From Streptomyces varsoviensis (GTDB taxonomy: Bacteria > Actinomycetota > Actinomycetes > Streptomycetales > Streptomycetaceae), in the NCBI RefSeq assembly GCF_000718635.1, contig NZ_JOBF01000024.1:108878-172877 (forward strand): 64,000 nucleotides of DNA. Direction: 5' to 3'. Both the position numbers and the translations under genes were made by a program. Numbering within the stretch: the first letter of the stretch is position 1; each line of letters begins with the position of its first letter. The notes under the pieces were generated by a model. The model worked only from the letters and a program-made list of their open reading frames with translations, had not been told where the DNA came from and searched no databases. This document shows positions 17,647 to 25,526 of this stretch, piece by piece.

Positions 17647-17679
17647 GGCCGGGGCCGACGTTCGGCCCCGGCCTCTTTT
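17647..17679 (+). terminator. Strong hairpin terminator with T tract
   Basis: A 12-bp perfect stem (17647-17658 with 17662-17673, arm GGCCGGGGCCGA) with a 3-nt loop is followed by TCTTTT. It lies 16 nt after the dipeptidase-like gene. Confidence 0.9.
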
Positions 17680-17697
17680 GCTATGGCCTGTTACGCC

Positions 17698-17838
17698 CTG
17701 CTCAAGCAGAGGACCTGCTCAAGCAGAGGACTTGCTCAAGCAGAGGACTTGCTCAAGCAGAGGACTTGCTCAAGCAGAGGACTTGCTCAAGCAGAGGACT
17801 TGCTCAAGCAGAGGACCTGCTCAAGCAGACGGCCTGAT
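17698..17838. repeat. 17-bp tandem array, about eight copies
   Basis: CTCAAGCAG recurs at exact 17-nt intervals starting at 17701, 17718, 17735, 17752, 17769, 17786, 17803 and 17820; the unit is CTCAAGCAGAGGAC(C/T)TG. The last, diverged copy contains the stop codon of the VOC gene on the minus strand. Each unit carries short dyads (CTGCT/AGCAG and CTTG/CAAG), so transcripts of either strand could form small hairpins. There are no spacers, which rules out a CRISPR array. The period is not a multiple of three and all frames read through, so overlapping ORFs are artefacts. Confidence 0.95.
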
Positions 17839-18201
17839 CAGGCAGAACGGGTGCCCGACGGGGTCCGCGAAGACCCGGAAATCCCGTTTGCCCCCGTCGT
17901 CGTCGAGGTCGAGCGCGGTCGCCCCCAGCGCCATCACCTGCTCCTGGCGCGCCTCCATGTCGTCGACGTCGAAGTCGAGATGGATCTGCTGGGAGTTGTC
18001 GTCCGCGCGCGGCCACTTCGGCGGGGTGAAGCCGGGCGCGCGCTGGAAGGCGAGCCGCTGCCCGTCGGGCGTGTACAGGTCGACCCAGTCCGCGTCGGCG
18101 TCGCCCTCGATCCGCCCGCCGAGGACGTGGGCGTAGAACTCGGCGAGCCGCAGCGGTTCGGGACAGTCCACGACGGTGACGCGGATCTTCGCGATGGGCA
18201 T
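17821..18201 (-). CDS. VOC/glyoxalase-fold protein 1
   Basis: A 126-residue single-domain protein of the vicinal oxygen chelate superfamily, with paired beta-alpha-beta-beta-beta modules and the typical LRLAEFYAHVLGG start and FADPVGHPFCL end. It resembles glyoxalase/bleomycin-resistance-like proteins of unknown substrate. ATG 18201 has an excellent GGAGGAG site 7 nt upstream. The stop lies in the last copy of the 17-bp array. It is a tandem paralogue of the next gene, 43 nt away and in the same direction. Confidence 0.85.
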   Translation of the reverse strand: MPIAKIRVTVVDCPEPLRLAEFYAHVLGGRIEGDADADWVDLYTPDGQRLAFQRAPGFTPPKWPRADDNSQQIHLDFDVDDMEARQEQVMALGATALDLDDDGGKRDFRVFADPVGHPFCLIRPSA

Positions 18202-18244
18202 GAGGTCTCCTCCTCGGTTGTCGGCCGGCCCCTGGACAGCGCGG

Positions 18245-18610
18245 TCACCGACCGCACAGACAGAACGGGTGCCCCGCGGGATCGGCATAAATGCGCCACG
18301 AACGCGGTTTTCCGCCATTGTCGTCGAGCAGCCGCGCCCCGAGCGCCAGGACGCGCTCGTGCACCTCGTCGATCACCGGTACGCGCAGGTCGAGGTGGAA
18401 CTGCTGCGGCGCGCCGGGCTCCGGCCAGCGGGGCGGCACATGGTCGGGGGCCTCCTGGAAGGCCAGCACGGGCCCCTCCGCACCGACCAGCTCCACCCAT
18501 CCGTCGCCCTCGTCGACCACCTTCCCGCCCAGCAGCTCGGCGTAGAAGCCGGCGAGTGCGAGGGGGTCGGGGCAGTCCAGCACGACGGCGCCGAGCGTGG
18601 CGATGGCCAT
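18245..18610 (-). CDS. VOC/glyoxalase-fold protein 2
   Basis: A 121-residue VOC-superfamily protein similar to its downstream neighbour (PLALAGFYAELLGG near the start, IYADPAGHPFCLC at the end). ATG 18610 has AGGAGGAACC immediately upstream. The two genes look like a recent tandem duplication in one transcript. The substrate is unknown. The upstream region with GTAAC palindromes is shared with the divergent CGNR gene. Confidence 0.85.
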   Translation of the reverse strand: MAIATLGAVVLDCPDPLALAGFYAELLGGKVVDEGDGWVELVGAEGPVLAFQEAPDHVPPRWPEPGAPQQFHLDLRVPVIDEVHERVLALGARLLDDNGGKPRSWRIYADPAGHPFCLCGR

Positions 18611-18668
18611 GGTTCCTCCTGAAGTCACGGCAAGGGACAGCAACGGACGTCGTCAGACGTCGGGTTGC

Positions 18669-18703
18669 GTTACTGGTAAAGGCTGTCTGTTGGTAACCGT
18701 TAC
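18669..18703. promoter_or_regulatory. Operator-like GTTAC/GTAAC dyads
   Basis: GTTACTGGTAA (18669-18679) and the perfect odd palindrome GTAAC-C-GTTAC (18693-18703) lie 24 nt apart in the region between the divergent VOC and CGNR genes, with a further GGTAAC at about 18723. The arrangement suggests a binding site for a dimeric regulator, possibly the adjacent CGNR protein. Confidence 0.4.
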
Positions 18704-18760
18704 TGCATACTCCCGCAATGGGGGTAACGTCGCAACCATGAGTGCGGGAAGGTCGTGGGC

Positions 18761-19417
18761 GTGAGCGCGGAAAGAGCGGCGCCCGGCGGCCTCGCCCTCG
18801 TCCAGGACCTGGTCAACACCCTCGACGTGGAGACCGGGCAGGACGCCCTGGCGGCCGCCGGTGGACTGGCCCGCTTCGGGCTCGCCGAGCGCGAACGGGC
18901 CGGGGCCCAGGAGCTGCGCGAGGCGCTGCGGACCGTCTGCCTGGCCCATACGGGCGCGGATCTCGCACCCTCCGGCGTCGCGGACCTGGACCGGCTGTTC
19001 GCGGCCGGCCCGCTGGTGCTCGCGGTGGACGGGCGGGGCGGCGCGGCCCTGCGCCCCGCGAGCGGCCTCACGGGGCTCGCCGCGCTCACGGCCCGTATCG
19101 CCGCGGCCGTCGCGACGGCGGCCGCGGACGGGACCTGGCCCCGGCTCAAGGCGTGCGAGGCCCATGACTGCCAGTGGGTCTTCTACGACCGCAGCCCGGC
19201 GGGGCGCGGCCGGTGGTGCTCGATGGCGGTGTGCGGGAGCCGCGCCAAGATGCGCGCGTACCGGGCGAACAAGGCGAACACGGCGACCCAGGCGAACAAA
19301 GCGGCCAGGGCGGCCGAGGCGAACGGCCGGCGGGCGCGGGGCGCGGGCCCGGCGGGCGCGGGGGCCCGCGACATGCCGGAGCGGCCCGGAACGGCAAGCG
19401 GTACCGAAACGGCGTAA
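18761..19417 (+). CDS. CGNR zinc-finger (ABATE-type) transcriptional regulator
   Basis: A 218-residue protein. The N-terminal half is the ABATE-like domain that usually begins with an LVQDLVNTLD-type motif. The C-terminal CGNR finger has CEAHDC and CSMAVCGSRAKMRAYR, giving the four zinc cysteines. An Ala/Asn/Lys-rich low-complexity tail follows (repeated RANKAN/AAEAN). Proteins of this class bind DNA and often regulate adjacent metabolic genes, so the divergent VOC pair is a plausible target. GTG 18761 has GGGAAGG 8 nt upstream; GTG 18755 is also in frame but too close to it. Confidence 0.82.
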   Translation: MSAERAAPGGLALVQDLVNTLDVETGQDALAAAGGLARFGLAERERAGAQELREALRTVCLAHTGADLAPSGVADLDRLFAAGPLVLAVDGRGGAALRPASGLTGLAALTARIAAAVATAAADGTWPRLKACEAHDCQWVFYDRSPAGRGRWCSMAVCGSRAKMRAYRANKANTATQANKAARAAEANGRRARGAGPAGAGARDMPERPGTASGTETA

Positions 19418-19777
19418 GGGCCGTTCGGAATTGCGAGAAGCGGCCGGGGCACCGCGATGCCGCGAAAGCCGGGGCGGTGCTGCGAAAGGGTGAAAGGTCC
19501 GGATAAAGGTGCGGGCGGTGTTGCTCGTAATGGGGTCGGAAACCCCTCACTACCGTGTCATCGCTCACTCCGCCCTGGGATCTGGAATGTTTTTCTGATC
19601 TGATGTCATGCGGCGCCCGAATCCGTCCCGCCGCGGTGGTCCCCGTCCACTTCGGCGCGCCCGTACGGGAATTGAGCGCCCTCACCCCCACTCCTTTGGG
19701 TGCGTGCCGGGCGAGTCGATGACCCTCCTGACGAGGGAGCCCGCGCATCGCGCACCGTCGCATTGAAGGGAACCTCT
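19418..19777 (+). promoter_or_regulatory. Long upstream region of the secreted amidase gene
   Basis: These 360 nt carry no supported gene. Several small hairpins are visible: GGGGT/ACCCC at 19532-19546, CACCC/GGGTG near 19684-19703 and CCCTC/GAGGG at 19723-19737. The GAAGGGAAC at 19765-19773 is the ribosome-binding site. The length and structure would fit a structured 5' leader, and c-di-AMP (ydaO-type) riboswitches are known before Streptomyces wall hydrolases, but I could not match the conserved core here. Confidence 0.4.
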
Positions 19778-21697
19778 TTGCACAAGCGGAAAAAGCGTTG
19801 GCTGCCGACGGCTGCCGTCGGCGGCGCGCTGGCCGTAGGCGCTTTCGCTTTCCTGCCCTCCATCGCCCAGGCGATGACCGAGGCCGATCCGAAGTCGCCG
19901 ACCACCCAGGCCGATTTCGCCGCGGCCGCGGATGAGTTCAACGTGCCGCTGCCCGTCCTGCTCGGCGTGGCGCACCAGGAATCCGGCTGGCAGCACCACA
20001 CCGGTTACAGCAACACCGGCGGCTGGGGCCTGATGAACCTCACCGACGTGACGTCGAAGATGGTCTCCGGCGGCGCCGCGGGCGCGGCCGGCCGCTCCGA
20101 CCTCACGTCGTTCACCGACCACCCCGAGCTGCACACCCTGCGGGCCGCCGCGAAGCTGACCGGCGTCCCCGCCGAGAAGCTCCAGCACGACCAGAAGGAG
20201 AACATCCGCGGCGGCGCGGCCCTCCTCGCCGCGTACCAGAAGCAGCTCACCGGAGGCACCGCGCAGGACCCGGCGCAGTGGACCGCCGCGGTCGCCAAGT
20301 ACAGCCGGCTGACCGACCGCAAGGCCGCGGCGGCGTACGTCGACGGCGTGTTCGCCACCATCAAGAACGGCGCGAAGCGCGAGGCGGCGGACGGCGGCTC
20401 GGTGACGATGAAGGCCCAGCCGGCCGCGAAGCCGCTGGCCGCCCAGTACGGCAAGCTGAAGCTGAAGGACGGCGGCTCGCCCAAGGCGGAGTGCCCGCCG
20501 TCGATGAACTGCAAGTTCGTCCCGGCGGCGGCCTCCAACGGCCAGGTCTCCAACCGCCCGGCCAACGGCATCAAGATCACGCAGATCGTGCTGCACACGA
20601 CCGAGGGCTCGTACGAGAACGCGATCAAGACCTTCCAGACGGCGGGCGGATCGTCGGCGCAGTACGTGATGCGCTCCTCGGACGGCGAGGTCACGCAGAT
20701 GGTGCCGAACAAGGACGTGGCGTTCGGCGACGGCAATTACGACAGCAATCTGCACGCCGTCCAGATCGAGCACGAGGGCTTCTCCGCCCACGGCGCCCAG
20801 TGGTACACCACGGCGGCCTACGAGCAGACCGCCAAGCTCGTGAAGTACCTGGCCGAGCGGTACGACGTGCCGCTCGACCGGCAGCACATCCTCGGCCACG
20901 ACAACGTCCCCGGCCCCTCGAACGGCACCCTCGCCGGCATGCACTGGGACCCGGGCAACGGCTGGGACTGGACCCGCTTCATGCGCATGATCGGCGCCCC
21001 CGTCGACGCGGGCAGGCGCGGCGTCGGCCCCGTCGGCACCGCCGTGACGATCACCCCGGGCTTCGAGAAGAACCAGCAGACGTACAACATCTGCCCCAAC
21101 GACGACCCGTCCGGCGTCATCAAGAAGTGCGGCCCGGTGACCGGCCCGTCCAGCGCCCTGTTCGTCCGCACGGAGCCCCGCGCGGACGCCCCGCTCCTCC
21201 TCGACCCCGTCGTGCACGGCGGCAAGGACGACAAGGGCAGCGACGACGTGTCGGACTGGACCACCACCGTCCAGGCCGGCCAGAAGTTCGTCGTCGCCGA
21301 GAAGCAGGGCGACTGGACCGCCATCTGGTACGGCGGCCAGAAGGGCTGGATCCACAACCCGGGCGGCAAGAACACGACCCCCGCCAAGGGCGTACGGATC
21401 ATCACCGCCCCCGGCAAGGACGCCGCCAAGGTGTACGGGACCGCGTACCCGGACGCCGCCGAGTACCCCAAGGGCGTCTCCCCGTCCAAGCAGGAGGCCC
21501 TGACGGCGAAGAACTACGCGATCCCGGCCGGCCAGGCGTACGTCGCCGACCAGCCGCCGGTCGGCGCCGTCGACTTCTCGCCGTCCCAGCAGTTGGTGGT
21601 CAAGGGCGCGAAGAAGTACTACACCGTGCAGTTCAACCACCGGTATGTGCTGGTGAGCGCCGATGAGGTGAGCGTGAAGAAGACCGCGCGCCACTGA
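19778..21697 (+). CDS. Secreted N-acetylmuramoyl-L-alanine amidase with lysozyme-like N-domain
   Basis: A 639-residue exported wall hydrolase. The start is TTG 19778, with GAAGGGAAC 7 nt upstream; a twin-lysine/arginine start (HKRKKRW) and hydrophobic stretch end at SIAQA (about residue 29). Residues 40-180 resemble a transglycosylase/lysozyme-like domain (VLLGVAHQESGWQ, then GGWGLMNLTD). An Amidase_2 domain spans about 270-400 with zinc-type His residues (IVLHTTEGS, then QHILGHDNVPGP) and conserved AVQIEHEG. The C-terminal part (about 440-639) is SH3-like, with a GDWTAIWYGGQKGWIH segment, and may bind the wall. It should cleave the bond between MurNAc and L-Ala. A strong terminator follows. 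Confidence 0.88.
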   Translation: MHKRKKRWLPTAAVGGALAVGAFAFLPSIAQAMTEADPKSPTTQADFAAAADEFNVPLPVLLGVAHQESGWQHHTGYSNTGGWGLMNLTDVTSKMVSGGAAGAAGRSDLTSFTDHPELHTLRAAAKLTGVPAEKLQHDQKENIRGGAALLAAYQKQLTGGTAQDPAQWTAAVAKYSRLTDRKAAAAYVDGVFATIKNGAKREAADGGSVTMKAQPAAKPLAAQYGKLKLKDGGSPKAECPPSMNCKFVPAAASNGQVSNRPANGIKITQIVLHTTEGSYENAIKTFQTAGGSSAQYVMRSSDGEVTQMVPNKDVAFGDGNYDSNLHAVQIEHEGFSAHGAQWYTTAAYEQTAKLVKYLAERYDVPLDRQHILGHDNVPGPSNGTLAGMHWDPGNGWDWTRFMRMIGAPVDAGRRGVGPVGTAVTITPGFEKNQQTYNICPNDDPSGVIKKCGPVTGPSSALFVRTEPRADAPLLLDPVVHGGKDDKGSDDVSDWTTTVQAGQKFVVAEKQGDWTAIWYGGQKGWIHNPGGKNTTPAKGVRIITAPGKDAAKVYGTAYPDAAEYPKGVSPSKQEALTAKNYAIPAGQAYVADQPPVGAVDFSPSQQLVVKGAKKYYTVQFNHRYVLVSADEVSVKKTARH

Positions 21698-21715
21698 CGC
21701 GTACGGACGACGCGC

Positions 21716-21755
21716 AAGACGCCCGGGACCGCAGCGCAGCGGTCCCGGGCGTCTT
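21716..21755. terminator. 17-bp perfect hairpin between convergent genes
   Basis: AAGACGCCCGGGACCGC (21716-21732) pairs with GCGGTCCCGGGCGTCTT (21739-21755) across a 6-nt loop, 18 nt after the amidase gene. Confidence 0.9.
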
Positions 21756-21864
21756 CGCGCGGTGTTGGGGCGCGGGGCGGGGGCGCCGCCCGAGCCGGGC
21801 GCTCAGGTTCAGGTCTGGCCGAGTGCGTGGCTCAGGGGCCGGGGGCGTCGCCCAACCTCGGCGC

Positions 21865-23205
21865 TCAGGCGCGGGGGCGGCCCAGTGCCCGGTACGTCCA
21901 GCCCGCCGCGCGCCACAGCTCGGGGTCGAGGGCGTTGCGCCCGTCGAGGATGAAGGGCTCGGAGACTGCCTTGCCCAGCTCGGCGGGGTCCAGCTCGCGG
22001 AACTCGCGCCACTCGGTCAGGTGCAGCACGGCGTGGGCGCCCTGCGCGGCGTCGACGGCGGTCGGCGCGTACCCGAGGGTGGGGAAGAGCGCGCGGGCGT
22101 TGTCCATGCCCTTGGGGTCGTAGACGGTGACCTGGCCGCCCTGGAGATGGATCTGCCCGGCGACATTGAGGGCGGGGGAGTCCCGTACGTCGTCGGAGTC
22201 CGGCTTGAAGGTGGCGCCGAGGACCGCGATGCGCTTGCCGAGGAACGAGCCGCCGACCGCCTCGCGGGCGAACTCGACCATGTGGCCGCGGCGCCGCATG
22301 TTGATGGAGTCGACCTCGCGGAGGAACGTCAGCGCCTGGTCGGCGCCCAGCTCGCCCGCGCGGGCCATGAAGGCGCGGATGTCCTTGGGGAGGCAGCCGC
22401 CGCCGAAGCCGATGCCGGCGCGCAGGAACTTCCGCCCGATCCGCTCGTCGTGCCCGATCGCCTCGGCGAGCTTGGCGACGTCGCCGTCGGCGGCCTCGCA
22501 GACCTCGGCCATGGCGTTGATGAAGGAGATCTTGGTGGCGAGGAACGAGTTGGCGGCGGTCTTGACCAGTTCGGCGGTGGGGAAGTCGGTGACGACGAAG
22601 GGCGAGCCCTCGGCGATCGGCTGGGCGTAGACCTCCCGCAGCCGCCGCTCGGCGCTGTCGCTCGCGACGCCGACGACGATGCGGTCCGGGTGCAGGGTGT
22701 CCTGGACGGCGAACCCCTCGCGCAGGAACTCCGGGTTCCAGGCCAGCTCGGCCTCGGCGCCGGCGGGGGCCAGCTCGGCGAGGCGGGCGGCGAGCCGCTC
22801 GGCGCTGCCGACGGGGACGGTGGACTTGCCGACGACGAGGGCGGGGCGGTGCAGGTGGGGGGCGAGCGATTCGAAGGCGCTGTCCACGTACGACATGTCG
22901 CAGGCGTACTCGCCGTGCTTCTGCGGGGTGTTCACGCAGACGAAGTGGATGTCGCCGAACTCGCCGGCCTCTTCCCAGGAGGTGGTGAACCGCAGCCGAC
23001 CGCTGGCCCCCTCGAACCCGGCGACGTGCCGCCGCAGCAGTTCCTCCAGCCCCGGTTCGTACAGCGGGACCCGGCCCTGCGCGAGCATCTCGATCTTCTC
23101 GGGAACGATGTCCAGCCCCAGCACGTCGAAGCCGAGCTCGGCCATGGCGGCCGCGTGCGTGGCCCCGAGGTAGCCGGTGCCGATCACGGTGATCTTGGGG
23201 GCCAT
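21865..23205 (-). CDS. UDP-glucose 6-dehydrogenase
   Basis: A 446-residue enzyme that oxidises UDP-glucose to UDP-glucuronate with two NAD+ molecules. The N-terminal Rossmann motif is TVIGTGYLGATHA, the central helix has ELVKTAANSFLATKISFIN (Lys215) and the catalytic cysteine is Cys271 in GFGGGCLPKD. Length is typical of the family; a UDP-mannose/ManNAc dehydrogenase cannot be fully excluded. ATG 23205 has GGAG 6 nt upstream. UDP-glucuronate would feed the envelope polysaccharides suggested by neighbouring genes. Confidence 0.93.
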   Translation of the reverse strand: MAPKITVIGTGYLGATHAAAMAELGFDVLGLDIVPEKIEMLAQGRVPLYEPGLEELLRRHVAGFEGASGRLRFTTSWEEAGEFGDIHFVCVNTPQKHGEYACDMSYVDSAFESLAPHLHRPALVVGKSTVPVGSAERLAARLAELAPAGAEAELAWNPEFLREGFAVQDTLHPDRIVVGVASDSAERRLREVYAQPIAEGSPFVVTDFPTAELVKTAANSFLATKISFINAMAEVCEAADGDVAKLAEAIGHDERIGRKFLRAGIGFGGGCLPKDIRAFMARAGELGADQALTFLREVDSINMRRRGHMVEFAREAVGGSFLGKRIAVLGATFKPDSDDVRDSPALNVAGQIHLQGGQVTVYDPKGMDNARALFPTLGYAPTAVDAAQGAHAVLHLTEWREFRELDPAELGKAVSEPFILDGRNALDPELWRAAGWTYRALGRPRA

Positions 23206-23353
23206 CAGCGCTCCAACGTGCGTACGGGTTGATCCGTCCCGAGCATAGCTGTCGGCAACCTCACGTAGGCCGGGCCGGGGCGGCGGCCCTAGACTGCCCC
23301 CTTAGGAATGCGGTTACTAAACGGTAGTTAACTCTCAGGGGAGTGAGAACACC

Positions 23354-24526
23354 TTGGCGGGAACAAAGGACTTCGACCTGTACCGGCCGTCCGAGGAGCA
23401 CGACATGCTCCGTGACTCGGTGCGCGCGCTCGCCGAGGCGAAGATCGCCCCGTACGCCGCCGAGGTGGACGAGGAGGGCCGCTTCCCCGAGGAGGCCCGC
23501 GCCGCGCTGACCGCGGCCGATCTGCACGCCATCCACGTGCCCGAGGCGTTCGGCGGGGCCGGCGCGGACGCGCTCGCCACCGTCATCGTGATCGAGGAGG
23601 TCGCCCGCGTCTGCGCCTCGTCCTCCCTGATCCCGGCCGTCAACAAGCTCGGCTCCCTGCCGGTCGTGCTCGCCGGCTCCGAGGCGCTGAAGAAGAAGTA
23701 CCTCGGCCCGCTCGCCCAGGGCGACGCGATGTTCTCCTACGCCCTCTCCGAGCCCGACGCCGGCTCCGACGCCGGCGGCATGAAGACGAAGGCCGTCCGC
23801 GACGGCGACCACTACGTCCTCAACGGCGTGAAGCGCTGGATCACCAACGCGGGCGTCAGCGAGTACTACACCGTCATGGCCGTGACCGACCCCGACAAGC
23901 GCACCAAGGGCATTTCCGCCTTCGTCGTCGAAAAGGCCGACGAGGGCGTCTCCTTCGGCGCCCCGGAGAAGAAGCTCGGCATCAAGGGTTCCCCCACCCG
24001 CGAGGTCTACCTCGACAACGTCCGCATCCCCGCCGACCGCCTCATCGGCGAAGAGGGCACCGGCTTCGCCACCGCCATGAAGACCCTCGACCACACCCGC
24101 ATCACCATCGCCGCCCAGGCCCTCGGCATCGCCCAGGGCGCCCTCGACTACGCCAAGGGCTACGTCCAGGAACGCAAGCAGTTCGGCAAGCCCATCGGCG
24201 ACTTCCAAGGCGTCCAGTTCATGCTCGCCGACATGGCCATGAAACTCGAAGCCGCCCGCCAGCTCACCTACGCCGCCGCCGCCAAGTCCGAGCGTGTTGC
24301 CACCGGAGGCGACAAGGAAGATCTGACTTTCTTCGGCGCCGCCGCCAAGTGCTACGCCTCCGACGCCGCCATGGAAATCACCACGGACGCGGTCCAGTTG
24401 CTCGGCGGCTACGGCTACACGAGGGACTACCCGGTGGAGCGCATGATGCGCGACGCCAAGATCACCCAGATCTATGAGGGTACGAACCAGGTGCAGCGGA
24501 TCGTCATGGCCCGGAACCTGCCGTAG
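23354..24526 (+). CDS. Acyl-CoA dehydrogenase
   Basis: A 390-residue FAD enzyme that introduces the alpha-beta double bond of acyl-CoA esters and passes electrons to ETF. Conserved segments are YALSEPDAGSDAGGMKT, the GVKRWITNAGVS substrate loop, ERKQFGKPIGDFQGVQFMLAD and the C-terminal GGYGYTRDYPVERMMRD followed by YEGTNQVQRIVMARNL, whose Glu is the usual catalytic base in this clade. The start is TTG 23354 with a GGGGAG-type site near 23337. Chain-length preference is unknown; short/medium-chain or branched-chain are most likely. Confidence 0.95.
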   Translation: MAGTKDFDLYRPSEEHDMLRDSVRALAEAKIAPYAAEVDEEGRFPEEARAALTAADLHAIHVPEAFGGAGADALATVIVIEEVARVCASSSLIPAVNKLGSLPVVLAGSEALKKKYLGPLAQGDAMFSYALSEPDAGSDAGGMKTKAVRDGDHYVLNGVKRWITNAGVSEYYTVMAVTDPDKRTKGISAFVVEKADEGVSFGAPEKKLGIKGSPTREVYLDNVRIPADRLIGEEGTGFATAMKTLDHTRITIAAQALGIAQGALDYAKGYVQERKQFGKPIGDFQGVQFMLADMAMKLEAARQLTYAAAAKSERVATGGDKEDLTFFGAAAKCYASDAAMEITTDAVQLLGGYGYTRDYPVERMMRDAKITQIYEGTNQVQRIVMARNLP

Positions 24527-24548
24527 CGAGACCCGCGCAGCTCCCAAG

Positions 24549-24586
24549 GGCGGGTGGCCGAACCCGACGGCGTACGGCCGCCCGCC
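24549..24586. terminator. Hairpin at the edge of the accessory patch
   Basis: GGCGGGTGGCCG (24549-24560) pairs with CGGCCGCCCGCC (24575-24586) with one U-G wobble, 22 nt after the acyl-CoA dehydrogenase gene and before the convergent hypothetical gene. Confidence 0.65.
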
Positions 24587-24612
24587 ACGCTCGTCGCGCC
24601 GCGAGGGCGGCC

Positions 24613-25089
24613 CTATCCCAACGGGCAGGCCGATTCCGGCTTGGCCCGGTTCGGCGAGCAGCACACCAAGGCCAGGGACAGATACGCCGGCCGCTCAAGG
24701 TAGAAGCCGTGGGCCACGTCCCCGCCCCAGCCGAGCCGTTCGGCGGCGGAGCGTGCCAGTGCCGTCGGCCGCGCGGGGTCGCGGTCGTACGCGGAGGCGA
24801 ACCGGGGCGCGTACGCGGTGAGCTGGTCCCCGAGCCACTGAGCGGCTTCTTTCGCGTCCTCCCAGGTGCCGCGTACCAGCCCGGCCGGCTTGGCGAGCCA
24901 ATAGGCGGTCTCCAGCGGCGGCAGATCCACCACCGGGAACTCCGTCTTCACCTCCTCGTACCGAGCGACCAACTCCGCCTTGTCGGCCGGAGGCGGCTCA
25001 GGATGCGGCGGCCGCCTCAGCGCCTCGTCGTCGAACCGCTGCTTGGGTCCAGTCCACAAGTAGCCGTGATGGTGCACCAGTCGTCCCAT
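24613..25089 (-). CDS. Hypothetical protein of the accessory patch
   Basis: A 158-residue soluble protein that I do not recognise. It begins MGRLVHHHGYLWTGPKQ, has a charged central part with a Pro-rich segment (PPHPEPPPADKAEL), tryptophan-containing helices (ETAYWLAKPAG, then TWEDAKEAAQWLGDQL) and ends in a Cys-containing tail (LALVCCSPNRAK). There is no signal peptide or membrane helix. Start ATG 25089 is favoured over TTG 25155, but neither has a good ribosome-binding site. It lies last in a run of same-strand small genes with the XRE regulator and DUF397 gene, so it may be functionally linked to them. Confidence 0.55.
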   Translation of the reverse strand: MGRLVHHHGYLWTGPKQRFDDEALRRPPHPEPPPADKAELVARYEEVKTEFPVVDLPPLETAYWLAKPAGLVRGTWEDAKEAAQWLGDQLTAYAPRFASAYDRDPARPTALARSAAERLGWGGDVAHGFYLERPAYLSLALVCCSPNRAKPESACPLG

Positions 25090-25161
25090 TCCGTGCGGGG
25101 CGCCCCACCGGCCCCGCCTCCGGGGGAACGGGCTGGGGCCGGAGGACACCACCAACGCCCG

Positions 25162-25398
25162 TCAGGCAGACAGACCGAAGCGCACCGGGTCGATACCGGG
25201 GGCCTCCAACTCCCCGGTGCTGAAACGCAACGGCTCCGCCCCGGGCCGCTTGCTGTCCCCCAACGCCCACGCGTCGGGTCCGATCTGCGCCAGCGTGGCG
25301 CAGGACTCACCATCGGGGTGGGTATTGCCCCCACACGCCTTGAGGAACTTCGCGCCGTCGATGGGAAGGCTGTACAGGTCGATTCCGGTTTCGGACAT
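25162..25398 (-). CDS. DUF397 small protein
   Basis: A 78-residue protein with the DUF397 pattern: FLKACGG near the start, a central CATLAQI strand, then GDSKRPGAEPLRFSTGEL near the end. DUF397 proteins are numerous in Streptomyces and typically sit next to XRE/DUF5753 regulators, as here; in the abaA and whiJ type loci these pairs affect development and antibiotic production. It is likely to bind or antagonise the regulator. ATG 25398 has AAAGG upstream. It is 128 nt downstream of the XRE gene. Confidence 0.8.
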   Translation of the reverse strand: MSETGIDLYSLPIDGAKFLKACGGNTHPDGESCATLAQIGPDAWALGDSKRPGAEPLRFSTGELEAPGIDPVRFGLSA

Positions 25399-25526
25399 GA
25401 GTGTGCCTTTCTGTGTGGCCAGGAGGCTCTGAATCGGGTCCACTCGCCGACCCCGTGCGCTGCTTTGCTTGTGGTTCTTCGATTCGGTCGGCATGAGTAC
25501 ATCGTCGACCTGTCGCCTAGGGGACT

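Noticed and set aside
17698..17838. 17-bp repeats as a CRISPR array
   Set aside because: The copies are directly adjacent with no spacers, the unit is too short and no cas gene is present.
17821..18610. VOC genes as bleomycin-resistance genes
   Set aside because: VOC-fold proteins are diverse; no bleomycin cluster or diagnostic residues are visible.
19418..19777. ydaO/c-di-AMP riboswitch before the amidase
   Set aside because: Plausible by location, but I could not find the conserved core; only simple hairpins are seen.
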